DNA of 64,000 nucleotides from Aquimarina sp. ERC-38 (GTDB taxonomy: Bacteria; Bacteroidota; Bacteroidia; Flavobacteriales; Flavobacteriaceae), in the NCBI RefSeq assembly GCF_026222555.1, contig NZ_CP098511.1, forward strand, positions 2,523,501 to 2,587,500, in the 5' to 3' direction. A program made the translations under genes and the position numbers. Under the pieces are notes generated by a model. The model searched no databases. It had not been told where the DNA came from and was given only the letters and a program-made list of their open reading frames with translations. Within the stretch, counting starts at the first letter, position 1. Every line of letters starts with the position of its first letter. Of this stretch, positions 31,081-38,415 are shown in pieces.

Positions 31081-32076
31081 TTATTGCTTTTGAGCATCTG
31101 TTTCACTTATAAAATTTGTAATTTTTTGCAAAACTTCGGGCATAATTGGGGTCCAGTGTTCATTATAGGATTTATGATTGGCGATACGACCTGCTTTAGT
31201 TTCACGTAAAATGTGATTCATGTCTTTAATAATATGAAGTTCTGCATCAGGATTAGCTTCTTTTAATAAAAAGGCCTGATCCGTACTGACCTGCAAATCT
31301 TTATCACCTTGTAGAATGAGTACAGGTATGGATAAGTCTTTAATAATATCAGCGGGATTGAGTTGCATCCAGGTTCGCATAAAAGGTTGAACTTCATAGG
31401 CAAAAATAGAAGATAATGCAGGGTCAAAAGTAATAGCTCTCCCTTTTACTTTTAATTCGGCAAAAGCACGTGCTGCATTTTTATCCAGACCGGGTGCTTG
31501 TTCCTGTAATTGTGCAATGATTATCTGATCGATAGTATTCGCGTTTCCGCCTATGGATATAAACCCATCTACCTTTTCGGTCATCGCATGCATGGCAACT
31601 AAGGAACCCTGTCCGTGACCGGTTAAAATGATACTGGAATATTCGTTGTTTTTATAAAAGTAATCCACCACTGTCTTTACATCATCCGTAAAATTTTGAA
31701 TACTTAGGTCTCCAATTTGGATTCCTAGTCTATCCATAATCAGTAAGCGCTTATCATACCGAAAGGTAGCGATCCCTTTTTTTGAAAGTTGTACCGCTAA
31801 TTTTTTAAACGTATCATTACGAGATAACCGATCGTTACCATCTCGATTGATCTCGCCACTATCCATCACAAAAATAACCAGAGGTACAAGACTATCTGAA
31901 TATGGGGTGACTAAAGTGCCTTCTACAAAACGATTAACTTTAACATTGGTCTCTATATATTCTTTCTCCTGAAAGTATCCGGTAAAAGGTATGAGTAACG
32001 TTAAAAAAATACCGATAAGTTTATTATTAGAACTCAACATAAAATTGTACCTAAAAATTTTAAGTCTACCTTTCAT
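31081..32076 (-). CDS. Alpha/beta hydrolase-like protein lacking the nucleophile serine
   Basis: 331 residues from the first ATG; a start at 32040 (MLSSNNKLIGIF) would give a cleaner signal peptide. The fold is clear: VIFVMDSGEINRDGND in the oxyanion region, the nucleophile elbow at ILTGHGQGSLVAMHA, Asp in LQGDKDLQVST and His in KDMNHILRETK. The elbow reads G-H-Gly-Q-G instead of G-H-Ser-x-G. The codon is GGA at 31614-31612 (residue 155), so the usual catalytic Ser is absent. The protein may be a non-catalytic homologue or use another residue. It lies just upstream of the M61 gene on the same strand. Confidence 0.85.
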   Translation of the reverse strand: MKGRLKIFRYNFMLSSNNKLIGIFLTLLIPFTGYFQEKEYIETNVKVNRFVEGTLVTPYSDSLVPLVIFVMDSGEINRDGNDRLSRNDTFKKLAVQLSKKGIATFRYDKRLLIMDRLGIQIGDLSIQNFTDDVKTVVDYFYKNNEYSSIILTGHGQGSLVAMHAMTEKVDGFISIGGNANTIDQIIIAQLQEQAPGLDKNAARAFAELKVKGRAITFDPALSSIFAYEVQPFMRTWMQLNPADIIKDLSIPVLILQGDKDLQVSTDQAFLLKEANPDAELHIIKDMNHILRETKAGRIANHKSYNEHWTPIMPEVLQKITNFISETDAQKQ

Positions 32077-32129
32077 CTTTGGGGAATTACTTTCAATAGA
32101 AATTAATATATACCTAACATAGCCTTTTA

Positions 32130-32137
32130 TATCTTTG
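32130..32137 (+). promoter_or_regulatory. Promoter -7 element for the S1/P1 nuclease gene
   Basis: TATCTTTG at 32130-32137 fits TAnnTTTG and is 23 bases before the ATG. No clear -33 TTG is seen. Confidence 0.4.
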
Positions 32138-32159
32138 TTTCAAAATATAACTCGAAATT

Positions 32160-32939
32160 ATGCGTAATAAATTTCTTTTTTTTGGTTGTCTTTTGTTTGC
32201 ATTTCAATTTGTTTTGGGTAGTCCGAAATGGGGAAAGACCGGCCATAGGGCAACCGGTCAAATTGCGACGACTTATTTATCTCCTAAAGCAAAAAAAGAG
32301 ATTGCTAAAATACTTGACAGACATACCTTAGCCTTTGTTTCTATTTATGCTGACGAAATTAAAAGCGATCATGCTTATGATAAATATAGTCCCTGGCATT
32401 ACGTTAATTTTCCTTTTGGAAAGAAGTACGGTGATGAAACCCCTAGCGAGAAAGGTGATTTAATCAAGGGAATACAAAAGGCAATCAAAATCCTAAAAGA
32501 TGATAAGGCTTCAAATGAAGATAAAAGTTTTTATTTAAAACTACTGGTACATTTTATAGGAGATTTACATCAACCCTTACATGTAGGGAGATCAGAAGAT
32601 AAGGGGGGAAATATGGTACAGGTACGATGGTTTGATGAAGGTTCTAACCTACATAGGGTTTGGGACAGTGATATGCTTAATTATTATGGAATGAGCTATA
32701 CGGAGTTATCAGAAAACTGCGATGAATTATCTTTAGACCAGATTAATGCTATTGAGAAGGGAACCGTATTAGACTGGGTTTATGAGTCGCAAGACTTAGC
32801 AAAACAAGTATATGAAAGTGCAAAAAGCGGAGAAGAGTTGGGATATGCTTATGTGTATCATTATTTTCCGTTAGTTCGAAAACAATTACAAAAAGGAGGC
32901 ATACGTTTGGCTAAAATCTTAAATGAAATTTACGGTTAG
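32160..32939 (+). CDS. S1/P1 family nuclease, secreted
   Basis: 259 residues with a signal peptide (cut near VLGSPKWG, about 21). Members bind three zinc ions and cleave single-stranded DNA or RNA. Visible ligand candidates are the N-terminal Trp of the mature protein (WGKTGH), ADEIKSDHAYD, WHYVNFPF, HFIGDLHQPLHVG, and GGNMVQVRWFDEGSNLHRVWDSD. The order matches the family. It likely acts in the periplasm or outside the cell to scavenge nucleotides. It is divergent from the hydrolase gene. Confidence 0.93.
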   Translation: MRNKFLFFGCLLFAFQFVLGSPKWGKTGHRATGQIATTYLSPKAKKEIAKILDRHTLAFVSIYADEIKSDHAYDKYSPWHYVNFPFGKKYGDETPSEKGDLIKGIQKAIKILKDDKASNEDKSFYLKLLVHFIGDLHQPLHVGRSEDKGGNMVQVRWFDEGSNLHRVWDSDMLNYYGMSYTELSENCDELSLDQINAIEKGTVLDWVYESQDLAKQVYESAKSGEELGYAYVYHYFPLVRKQLQKGGIRLAKILNEIYG

Positions 32940-33014
32940 TTCTCGAATATTAATGTTATTATTGTAAAAGTTGTTGGTTAATTTGGTATTTAAAGATTGA
33001 TTGAATTTTGGCTG

Positions 33015-33599
33015 TTACTTTATAATTCTAAAGGTTAAATTGATTCTTGGACCTACCTCTTTTTTAGTTTTAGGTATTTGATGCAACCAGTATTTTTGAG
33101 TAAGCCCTTTCATCAGTAGTAAACTTCCTGATTCTAGATTAATTTTTGCTTTTTGATCTTTTTGATAGCGATGTTTTAAATGAAATAATCGTGAAGCTCC
33201 CAAACTTACGGAAGCAATAATTGGATGTTCGCCTAGTTCTTTTTCGTTATCTGCATGCCAGCCGTTACTATCATTTCCATCTCTGTACAAATTAAGAAGA
33301 CAGGTTGTAAAACCAACAGGTATGATCTGTTCCACCTGGTTTTTAATAGTAAGAAGCGTAGGGGTAAAAGCTAAAGGTTGCATAGTTAGCGAAGAGTACG
33401 AGTATGGCTTATTATTATTAGCATACAATGCAGTTAGCCGGGGTTGTAAATACGTTTTTCCAAAGACTTTGATAGCATCTTGTTGCCAGGGAGTTTCTTC
33501 TTTTAAAGTAGTAAATTGTTGTAGTGCTACTTCCGGAAGGATAAAGTTAGGGTAGTAGGTCACATCCGCATCTAAAAGTTGTAACGTATGACTTTCCAT
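33015..33599 (-). CDS. AlkB-like 2-oxoglutarate/Fe(II) dioxygenase
   Basis: Repairs alkylated bases by oxidative demethylation. 194 residues from the ATG at 33599 (MESHTLQLLDADVTYYPNF). A longer frame upstream reads into the DoxX-like gene and is unlikely to be used. Iron ligands are H115 and D117 (GWHADNEKELG) and H173 (WLHQIPKT); R185 and R191 (RINLTFR) bind 2-oxoglutarate and the substrate side. It is closest in layout to the short AlkB homologues of bacteria and ALKBH2/3. Its ATG overlaps the stop of the DoxX-like gene (TAATG), so the two are translationally coupled. Confidence 0.93.
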   Translation of the reverse strand: MESHTLQLLDADVTYYPNFILPEVALQQFTTLKEETPWQQDAIKVFGKTYLQPRLTALYANNNKPYSYSSLTMQPLAFTPTLLTIKNQVEQIIPVGFTTCLLNLYRDGNDSNGWHADNEKELGEHPIIASVSLGASRLFHLKHRYQKDQKAKINLESGSLLLMKGLTQKYWLHQIPKTKKEVGPRINLTFRIIK

Positions 33600-33955
33600 T
33601 ATGGATGCTTTATTAAATAGTACACCCAATAAATACATAGGAATTGCAAGGCTAAACGTGACCAGAGAACATAACCAGGTAAGTTCAGGCTCGCTTTTTT
33701 GTTTTGAATCATATATATATGTACTGGTATGAATAATATCAGAAGTATAAGTACTAACCAAAGTCCGATACTTCTTGTAGCTGCTAATAAAAGTAAAATA
33801 GCAGCGATAATTTCTATTCCTCCACTTAAATAAACTAAAAACCGATGAAACGGAAGGTATAACGGCATGATCCTCATAAATGCTTTTGGCTTTACAAAAT
33901 GAAAAATACCACTGGTAAAAAAGATGATACTAATAAGATAATGGGGCCAAAGCAT
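33599..33955 (-). CDS. DoxX-like integral membrane protein
   Basis: 118 residues with four hydrophobic segments: about 3-17, 39-58, 63-83 and 98-114. The start MLWPHYLISIIFFTSGIFHFVKPKAF is typical of small DoxX/MauE-like proteins, which may carry or handle quinones or thiol oxidation. The exact role is unknown. It is upstream of and coupled to the AlkB gene and 18 bases after the lipoprotein gene, so all three may form one transcript. Confidence 0.8.
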   Translation of the reverse strand: MLWPHYLISIIFFTSGIFHFVKPKAFMRIMPLYLPFHRFLVYLSGGIEIIAAILLLLAATRSIGLWLVLILLILFIPVHIYMIQNKKASLNLPGYVLWSRLALQFLCIYWVYYLIKHP

Positions 33956-33973
33956 GTAATAAAATTTTAACTA

Positions 33974-34840
33974 TTACGGCATACTTACCTTTTTAGCATT
34001 GTCCGGTATTACAAAAGTACCTGGATTTGCTTGTAAAAATTTAATATTTGATAAGGTAGCTTCTCCTAATTCTTTACCTAAACCTTTATCTTCTGACCAT
34101 TCATAAAATTTCCAGGAAGTTGCGATAGGTATGTTTTCTACCATCTCATAATTGTCGTATACAATGGCATGCGGATCAGCTTCGGCTTTTGCAATATCTC
34201 CCTTACTACCAAAGGTTACAATATATACGGCTGCTTTAATTAATTGAGAAGCAGGATCCCGATAAACCAGGTACCAATCATCTGGTGCATCTCCTACACC
34301 CTCACCAAAGGTCAATTTGGCCGTAGCATATTCTACATCATCTTTATACAAAGTACGATCTTGTTCCATAGCCCATTTAGTTCCCGGATCATTTAATTTA
34401 TAAGGTAGTGCAAAAAAATAAGACCAGGTAAAAATATTGAACCGCGCTCCTTTATCTTTAGCATCTTCAGGAGAAAGGTATACTTCTTTGCCATCAAAAA
34501 GAACTTGGTCTCCATTGCTTTCGGTCAATATGATCTTTGAAGAATTCGTCAATTGTAAAACAGTACCATTAAATCGTTCTTTACCTCCGAAAGAAATTTT
34601 AATATTAAAAGAAACTGCTTTTTTATTTAAAAAGGTCTCTTTTTGATGAGCTTTTTCAATAGTTTTTACAAAAAGATCTTCAACAGAAGCTACACTTTCA
34701 GTAGAAGTTACCGGTTCTATGGTCGGAGTACCTTCTTCTACATTGTCAATTGGTTCGTTGTCAACAGAATGATCAGTTTTTTTTTCATTTTTACAACTTA
34801 TTATAGTGCAGATTCCTATGATTGCCAGAATTCTCTTCAT
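33974..34840 (-). CDS. Lipoprotein, DUF6503-like
   Basis: 288 residues. Lipobox IISC at about residue 16 follows a short hydrophobic leader. A low-complexity acidic linker (about 20-55) follows. The rest is beta-rich, with NIKISFGGKERFNGTVLQL and IFTWSYFFALPYKLNDPGTKW. It resembles a Bacteroidota lipoprotein family often labelled DUF6503, a soft identification from memory. The fold looks like a lipid-binding beta sheet of the LolA/LolB kind, but this is only inference. First gene of a possible lipoprotein-DoxX-AlkB transcript. Confidence 0.7.
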   Translation of the reverse strand: MKRILAIIGICTIISCKNEKKTDHSVDNEPIDNVEEGTPTIEPVTSTESVASVEDLFVKTIEKAHQKETFLNKKAVSFNIKISFGGKERFNGTVLQLTNSSKIILTESNGDQVLFDGKEVYLSPEDAKDKGARFNIFTWSYFFALPYKLNDPGTKWAMEQDRTLYKDDVEYATAKLTFGEGVGDAPDDWYLVYRDPASQLIKAAVYIVTFGSKGDIAKAEADPHAIVYDNYEMVENIPIATSWKFYEWSEDKGLGKELGEATLSNIKFLQANPGTFVIPDNAKKVSMP

Positions 34841-35051
34841 TTGATAGTTTTAGGTTATTAAATAAATGTACTAAATCCCAGTGCATATTTCCCATTTTTA
34901 ATAAAACTGTAACATTAGTTGTGTTGAAAAGTCCTAAGTTTAAAAGTCATTTTTTCTGTAACAAAATTAGGGTTTGGTATACTAATAGTACGGATGACTT
35001 CCCTTTACGCTAAATAGAGGGAAAATTTATTAACATTTTAATTTAAGAAAT

Positions 35052-37352
35052 ATGCGCAAACTAATTTACACACTAGCGATCATGTTTATGATTACTACAT
35101 TTGTTCAGGCTCAGGATATTACCGGAGCCTGGAAAGGAACCTTAACAGTACAAGGTACCGATATCCCACTGATCTTTAAAATCGAAGAAAAAGATAAGGT
35201 AATGTCAGCAACTATGGATAGTCCGAGTCAGGGAGCTACCGGAATACCTGTTGACAAGGTTTTATTTGAAAACAATCAATTAACTTTGTCCGTTCCAACT
35301 GCGGGAATAAAGTATGTCGGAGAACTAAAAGAAAAACAACTAACAGGAACATTTTATCAAGGCGGCATGGAATTACCTTTGAAATTAGAAAAATCTGAAA
35401 TTACCCTACCTGGGGATCCTTCATTAGTAACTCCAGAAACAGAACTGCTGGAAATTGCAGCACTAGATAAAGGAGATTACAAGTATAAAGTAGAAGACTA
35501 TTTTGCAAAGCCCAAAGCAAGAACTTTTCAATTATCTCCTGATGGTATTTATTTGTCTTATCGTGAGAAAGATGATAAGCTAAAGAACCATGTGTACGTA
35601 AAGAATACAACTACCGGAGAGGTTAAAAAAGTAATTGAAGAAAAGGACGAACTTATCCGAGGATACGGATGGGCCAACAAAGGAAAACTTATCTATGTCA
35701 TGGATAAAGGCGGAAATGAGGATTACCACCTGTTTGCAGTGAATATTGACGGTTCTGATAATAAAGAGTTAACTCCATTTGAAGGGGTAAAAGTTAATAT
35801 TTTAGCCCTTTTAAAAGAGGATAAAGATCATATGATTATTTCTATGAACAAGAATAATCCTCAAAATTTTGAGCCGTATAAAATTAATATCAATACCGGA
35901 GCGATTGAGTTGCTTTATGAAAACAAGGACCTAGTGAATCCAATTACGGACTACACTTTTACGAAAGATGGAGAATTAAAAGCGTTTACCAAACTACGGG
36001 ATGGTGTATTTGTAGATCACTACTACCAACAAGAAGACGGATCTTATAAAATTATTAAAAAATTAAATTGGAAGGATAGTTTCGGAATAATCAATTTTAA
36101 CTATACTTCTGAAAATAAAGACGATGCTTATGTTGTATCGAATTTAGATTCTGATAAAACAGAAATTTATCTGTATAATCTAAAAGAAGATAAACCCATC
36201 AAAAAATTATTTGCTAACGATCAGTATGATATTAGTAATATCTCTCTGTCTCGTAATCGAAATTATGAACTAGATTATTATTCTTACGAAGGGGATAAGG
36301 AAATCATAGTTCCAGTGAGTGCATACTATAAAAAGCTACACGATCGTATTACGAAAGAATTTCCGCAATATTCTTATAGTATTATAGATCGTACTGATAA
36401 TGAAGATCAATTTCTATTACACTTCCAAAGTGATAAAAAATATGGAGTATATTATTTGTATAATGTAGAAAAAGATGCATTTACTTTATTATACGATCTA
36501 ATGCCTCAGTTAAGGGAAGAAGATATGGCGGAGATGAAACCTATTACTTTTACTTCCAGAGATGGGATTGTACTACATGGCTATATCACTCTACCTAAGA
36601 ATATGGCTAAAGGTGAAAAAGTACCGGTTATTGTAAATCCGCATGGCGGACCACAAGGAATCCGAGATTCCTGGGGGTTTAATCCGGAAGCACAATTATT
36701 TGCCAGTCGTAACTATGCTACTTTGCACGTAAACTTTCGTATTTCCGGAGGCTATGGTCGTAAATTCTTAGAGTCAGGCTTTAAGCAAATCGGTAGAAAA
36801 GCGATGGATGATGTAGAAGACGGTTTACAATACATCATTGATCAGGGATGGGTAGATCCGGAAAGAGTTGCTATTTACGGAGGAAGTCATGGAGGATATG
36901 CTGTACTAAGAGGACTTACTAAAACCCCGGATTTATATACTTGTGGAGTAGATTATGTAGGAGTATCCAATATTTTTACGTTTATGAAAACCATCCCACC
37001 TTACTGGAAGCCTTATCTTAAAATTATTAAAGAAGTTTGGTATGACGAAGATGTGCCGGAAGAGAAAGAAATTATTAAAGAAGTTTCACCAGTCTATCAA
37101 ATTGACAAAATAAAGAAACCTTTATTAGTCATTCAGGGAGCAAATGATCCTCGTGTAAATATTGACGAATCCGATCAAATTGTAAAAGCTTTAAGAGCTA
37201 AAGGATTTGATGTTCCTTATATTGTTGCTTATGATGAAGGTCATGGATTCGGAAAAGAAGAGAATTCTATACCAATGTATAAAACCATGATGGGATTCTA
37301 CGCAGAGCACTTAAAAAAGAAACCTAAAAATGAAAAAGTAAAAGGACAATAA
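35052..37352 (+). CDS. S9 family prolyl oligopeptidase-like peptidase
   Basis: 766 residues with a signal peptide (about 1-20, FVQAQD). A small beta domain (about 22-118, ITGAWKGTLTVQGTDIPL) precedes a beta-propeller (about 135-480), and a C-terminal alpha/beta hydrolase domain runs from about 490. The catalytic Ser is in YGGSHGGYAVLRG, Asp in QGANDPRVN and His in YDEGHGFGK. It probably degrades peptides in the periplasm. The extra N-terminal beta domain is shared with other Bacteroidota hydrolases. A strong terminator follows. Confidence 0.93.
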   Translation: MRKLIYTLAIMFMITTFVQAQDITGAWKGTLTVQGTDIPLIFKIEEKDKVMSATMDSPSQGATGIPVDKVLFENNQLTLSVPTAGIKYVGELKEKQLTGTFYQGGMELPLKLEKSEITLPGDPSLVTPETELLEIAALDKGDYKYKVEDYFAKPKARTFQLSPDGIYLSYREKDDKLKNHVYVKNTTTGEVKKVIEEKDELIRGYGWANKGKLIYVMDKGGNEDYHLFAVNIDGSDNKELTPFEGVKVNILALLKEDKDHMIISMNKNNPQNFEPYKININTGAIELLYENKDLVNPITDYTFTKDGELKAFTKLRDGVFVDHYYQQEDGSYKIIKKLNWKDSFGIINFNYTSENKDDAYVVSNLDSDKTEIYLYNLKEDKPIKKLFANDQYDISNISLSRNRNYELDYYSYEGDKEIIVPVSAYYKKLHDRITKEFPQYSYSIIDRTDNEDQFLLHFQSDKKYGVYYLYNVEKDAFTLLYDLMPQLREEDMAEMKPITFTSRDGIVLHGYITLPKNMAKGEKVPVIVNPHGGPQGIRDSWGFNPEAQLFASRNYATLHVNFRISGGYGRKFLESGFKQIGRKAMDDVEDGLQYIIDQGWVDPERVAIYGGSHGGYAVLRGLTKTPDLYTCGVDYVGVSNIFTFMKTIPPYWKPYLKIIKEVWYDEDVPEEKEIIKEVSPVYQIDKIKKPLLVIQGANDPRVNIDESDQIVKALRAKGFDVPYIVAYDEGHGFGKEENSIPMYKTMMGFYAEHLKKKPKNEKVKGQ

Positions 37353-37375
37353 ATCTTTAAACTTCAACCATTACA

Positions 37376-37421
37376 AAACCCTTCTGTTATTTGAAATCAA
37401 ATAACAGAAGGGTTTATTTTT
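37376..37421. terminator. Bidirectional terminator after the S9 peptidase gene
   Basis: Perfect 18-bp stem: AAACCCTTCTGTTATTTG (37376-37393), loop AAAT, then its exact complement to 37415, followed by ATTTTTT. A strong rho-independent terminator just outside the IS element. Confidence 0.92.
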
Positions 37422-37474
37422 TGTAAAATTTTACCTTTATAACAGATTTGATATAGTCAAATCAAAATAAAATG

Positions 37475-37975
37475 TCATAGTTTGGCGTAAATAAAAAGTT
37501 GCTCCGGGGTATAGTTAAACTTTCTTCTAATGCTCTTAGCTTGTGCCCATTTCTTTTCTATAGGGTTTAATTGTGGACTATAGGGTGGTAAGAATTCTAA
37601 AGTATGCCCTTGTTTGTCTATAGCTTGTATAGCATCATTTCTTTTATGAAAGGTTGCGTTGTCAAGGACAATAACCGCTTTTTTAGGGGTGTTAGGCAAT
37701 AATTCCTGAGTGACCCAAGCATAAAAGACGTCTGCATTGATGGTCCCATCAAATAAACATACATTAAATAATCTAAAATTAGTAATGGCACCAATAGCAT
37801 TTACCCTCCCCCTGGCATGCCAGTCTTTACCAGCATAGCACCTTTGCCCTTTTTGACTATAGCCATGGTTTCTAGGGGCATCAAATGCAAAACCACTTTC
37901 ATCTAAGTAAACGATAGGGCGTTTCTCTACAAACTCATAACGAAAAATCTTTAGTTGGAATATAAGCTGTGACAA
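37475..37975 (-). CDS. IS630 transposase, DDE catalytic part (orfB)
   Basis: Catalytic half of the transposase. It has the three acidic residues of the family: Asp in VYLDESGFAFD, Asp in VIVLDNATFHK, and Glu in LNPIEKKWAQAK. The frame is open upstream of the nominal TTG start at 37975, back past the A8 run at 38002-38009. It reads KKTLFHPKADW before that point, so it is probably expressed only as a fusion with orfA. The stop lies inside the left inverted repeat. Confidence 0.88.
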   Translation of the reverse strand: MSQLIFQLKIFRYEFVEKRPIVYLDESGFAFDAPRNHGYSQKGQRCYAGKDWHARGRVNAIGAITNFRLFNVCLFDGTINADVFYAWVTQELLPNTPKKAVIVLDNATFHKRNDAIQAIDKQGHTLEFLPPYSPQLNPIEKKWAQAKSIRRKFNYTPEQLFIYAKL

Positions 37976-37985
37976 CCAATCGGCC

Positions 37986-38303
37986 TTAGGATGGAAAAGC
38001 GTTTTTTTTATTACTAATGTTCAAACGCTTTAAAGCATAGTATATACTACTTTGGGTAACACCAAACTTCTTTGCTCTTTCATATTGATAGTGATCCGGA
38101 TGATCCGCTACATCCTTGGCTAATGCCCCCATATCTATTTTTGTGGCAGGTTTATTACGCTTAACCTTGGGTTCGATACACTTTTGCCACCTGAAAAGGG
38201 TTCGTGTTGTAACTCTAAAACGATCACTGAGTTCTTGGAAGCTGAGCCCTTCTTCTTCCTTTACTTTGAAAACTCGTTGACGGAAATCTAATGAATATGC
38301 CAT
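37986..38303 (-). CDS. IS630 transposase, DNA-binding part (orfA)
   Basis: 105 residues with two helix-turn-helix regions: SFQELSDRFRVTTRTLFRWQK (about 20-40) and a C-terminal winged one (KKFGVTQSSIYYALKRL, about 80-97). These are the DNA-binding part of an IS630-type transposase. The frame stops soon after an A8 run, and the catalytic half lies in the +1 (equally -2) frame. This is consistent with slippage on the A run producing a full transposase of about 275 residues. Confidence 0.88.
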   Translation of the reverse strand: MAYSLDFRQRVFKVKEEEGLSFQELSDRFRVTTRTLFRWQKCIEPKVKRNKPATKIDMGALAKDVADHPDHYQYERAKKFGVTQSSIYYALKRLNISNKKNAFPS

Positions 38304-38359
38304 CTTTAAAATTAACTAAAAACTATGACAAATTATAATGATTTAGCTATATCAACAAC

Positions 38360-38392
38360 AAAGCTGCTTTAATACAAGATTAAAACAGCTTT
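38360..38392 (-). terminator. Terminator of htpG
   Basis: AAAGCTGCTTTAAT (38360-38373), loop ACAAG, ATTAAAACAGCTTT (38379-38392): a 14-bp stem with one mismatch, immediately downstream of htpG. It is read on the - strand and abuts the IS right end. Confidence 0.65.
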
Positions 38393-38415
38393 GCTTAGAT
38401 TATTAAGTAATCAAA

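Larger units (their letters stand above)
37448..38355 (-). mobile_element. IS630-family insertion sequence
   Basis: About 0.9 kb. It is bounded by imperfect 36-bp inverted repeats (37448-37483 and 38320-38355; both begin TTGATATAG and end TGTCATAGTTT, 30 of 36 matching). It carries an HTH ORF and a DDE ORF in two frames. The target for this family is the dinucleotide TA; the ends contain TATA, so I cannot fix the exact boundary to the base. It lies in the gap between the S9 peptidase gene and htpG, between their terminators, and breaks no gene. Confidence 0.88.

Noticed and set aside
33600..33761. 54-residue N-terminal extension of the AlkB-like protein
   Set aside because: It lies out of frame inside the DoxX-like gene; the ATG at 33599 overlaps the upstream stop, a normal coupled start.
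37475..38303. Broken transposase (pseudogene)
   Set aside because: Both halves are intact, the DDE residues are kept and the junction is a slippery A8 run, so programmed slippage is more likely than decay.
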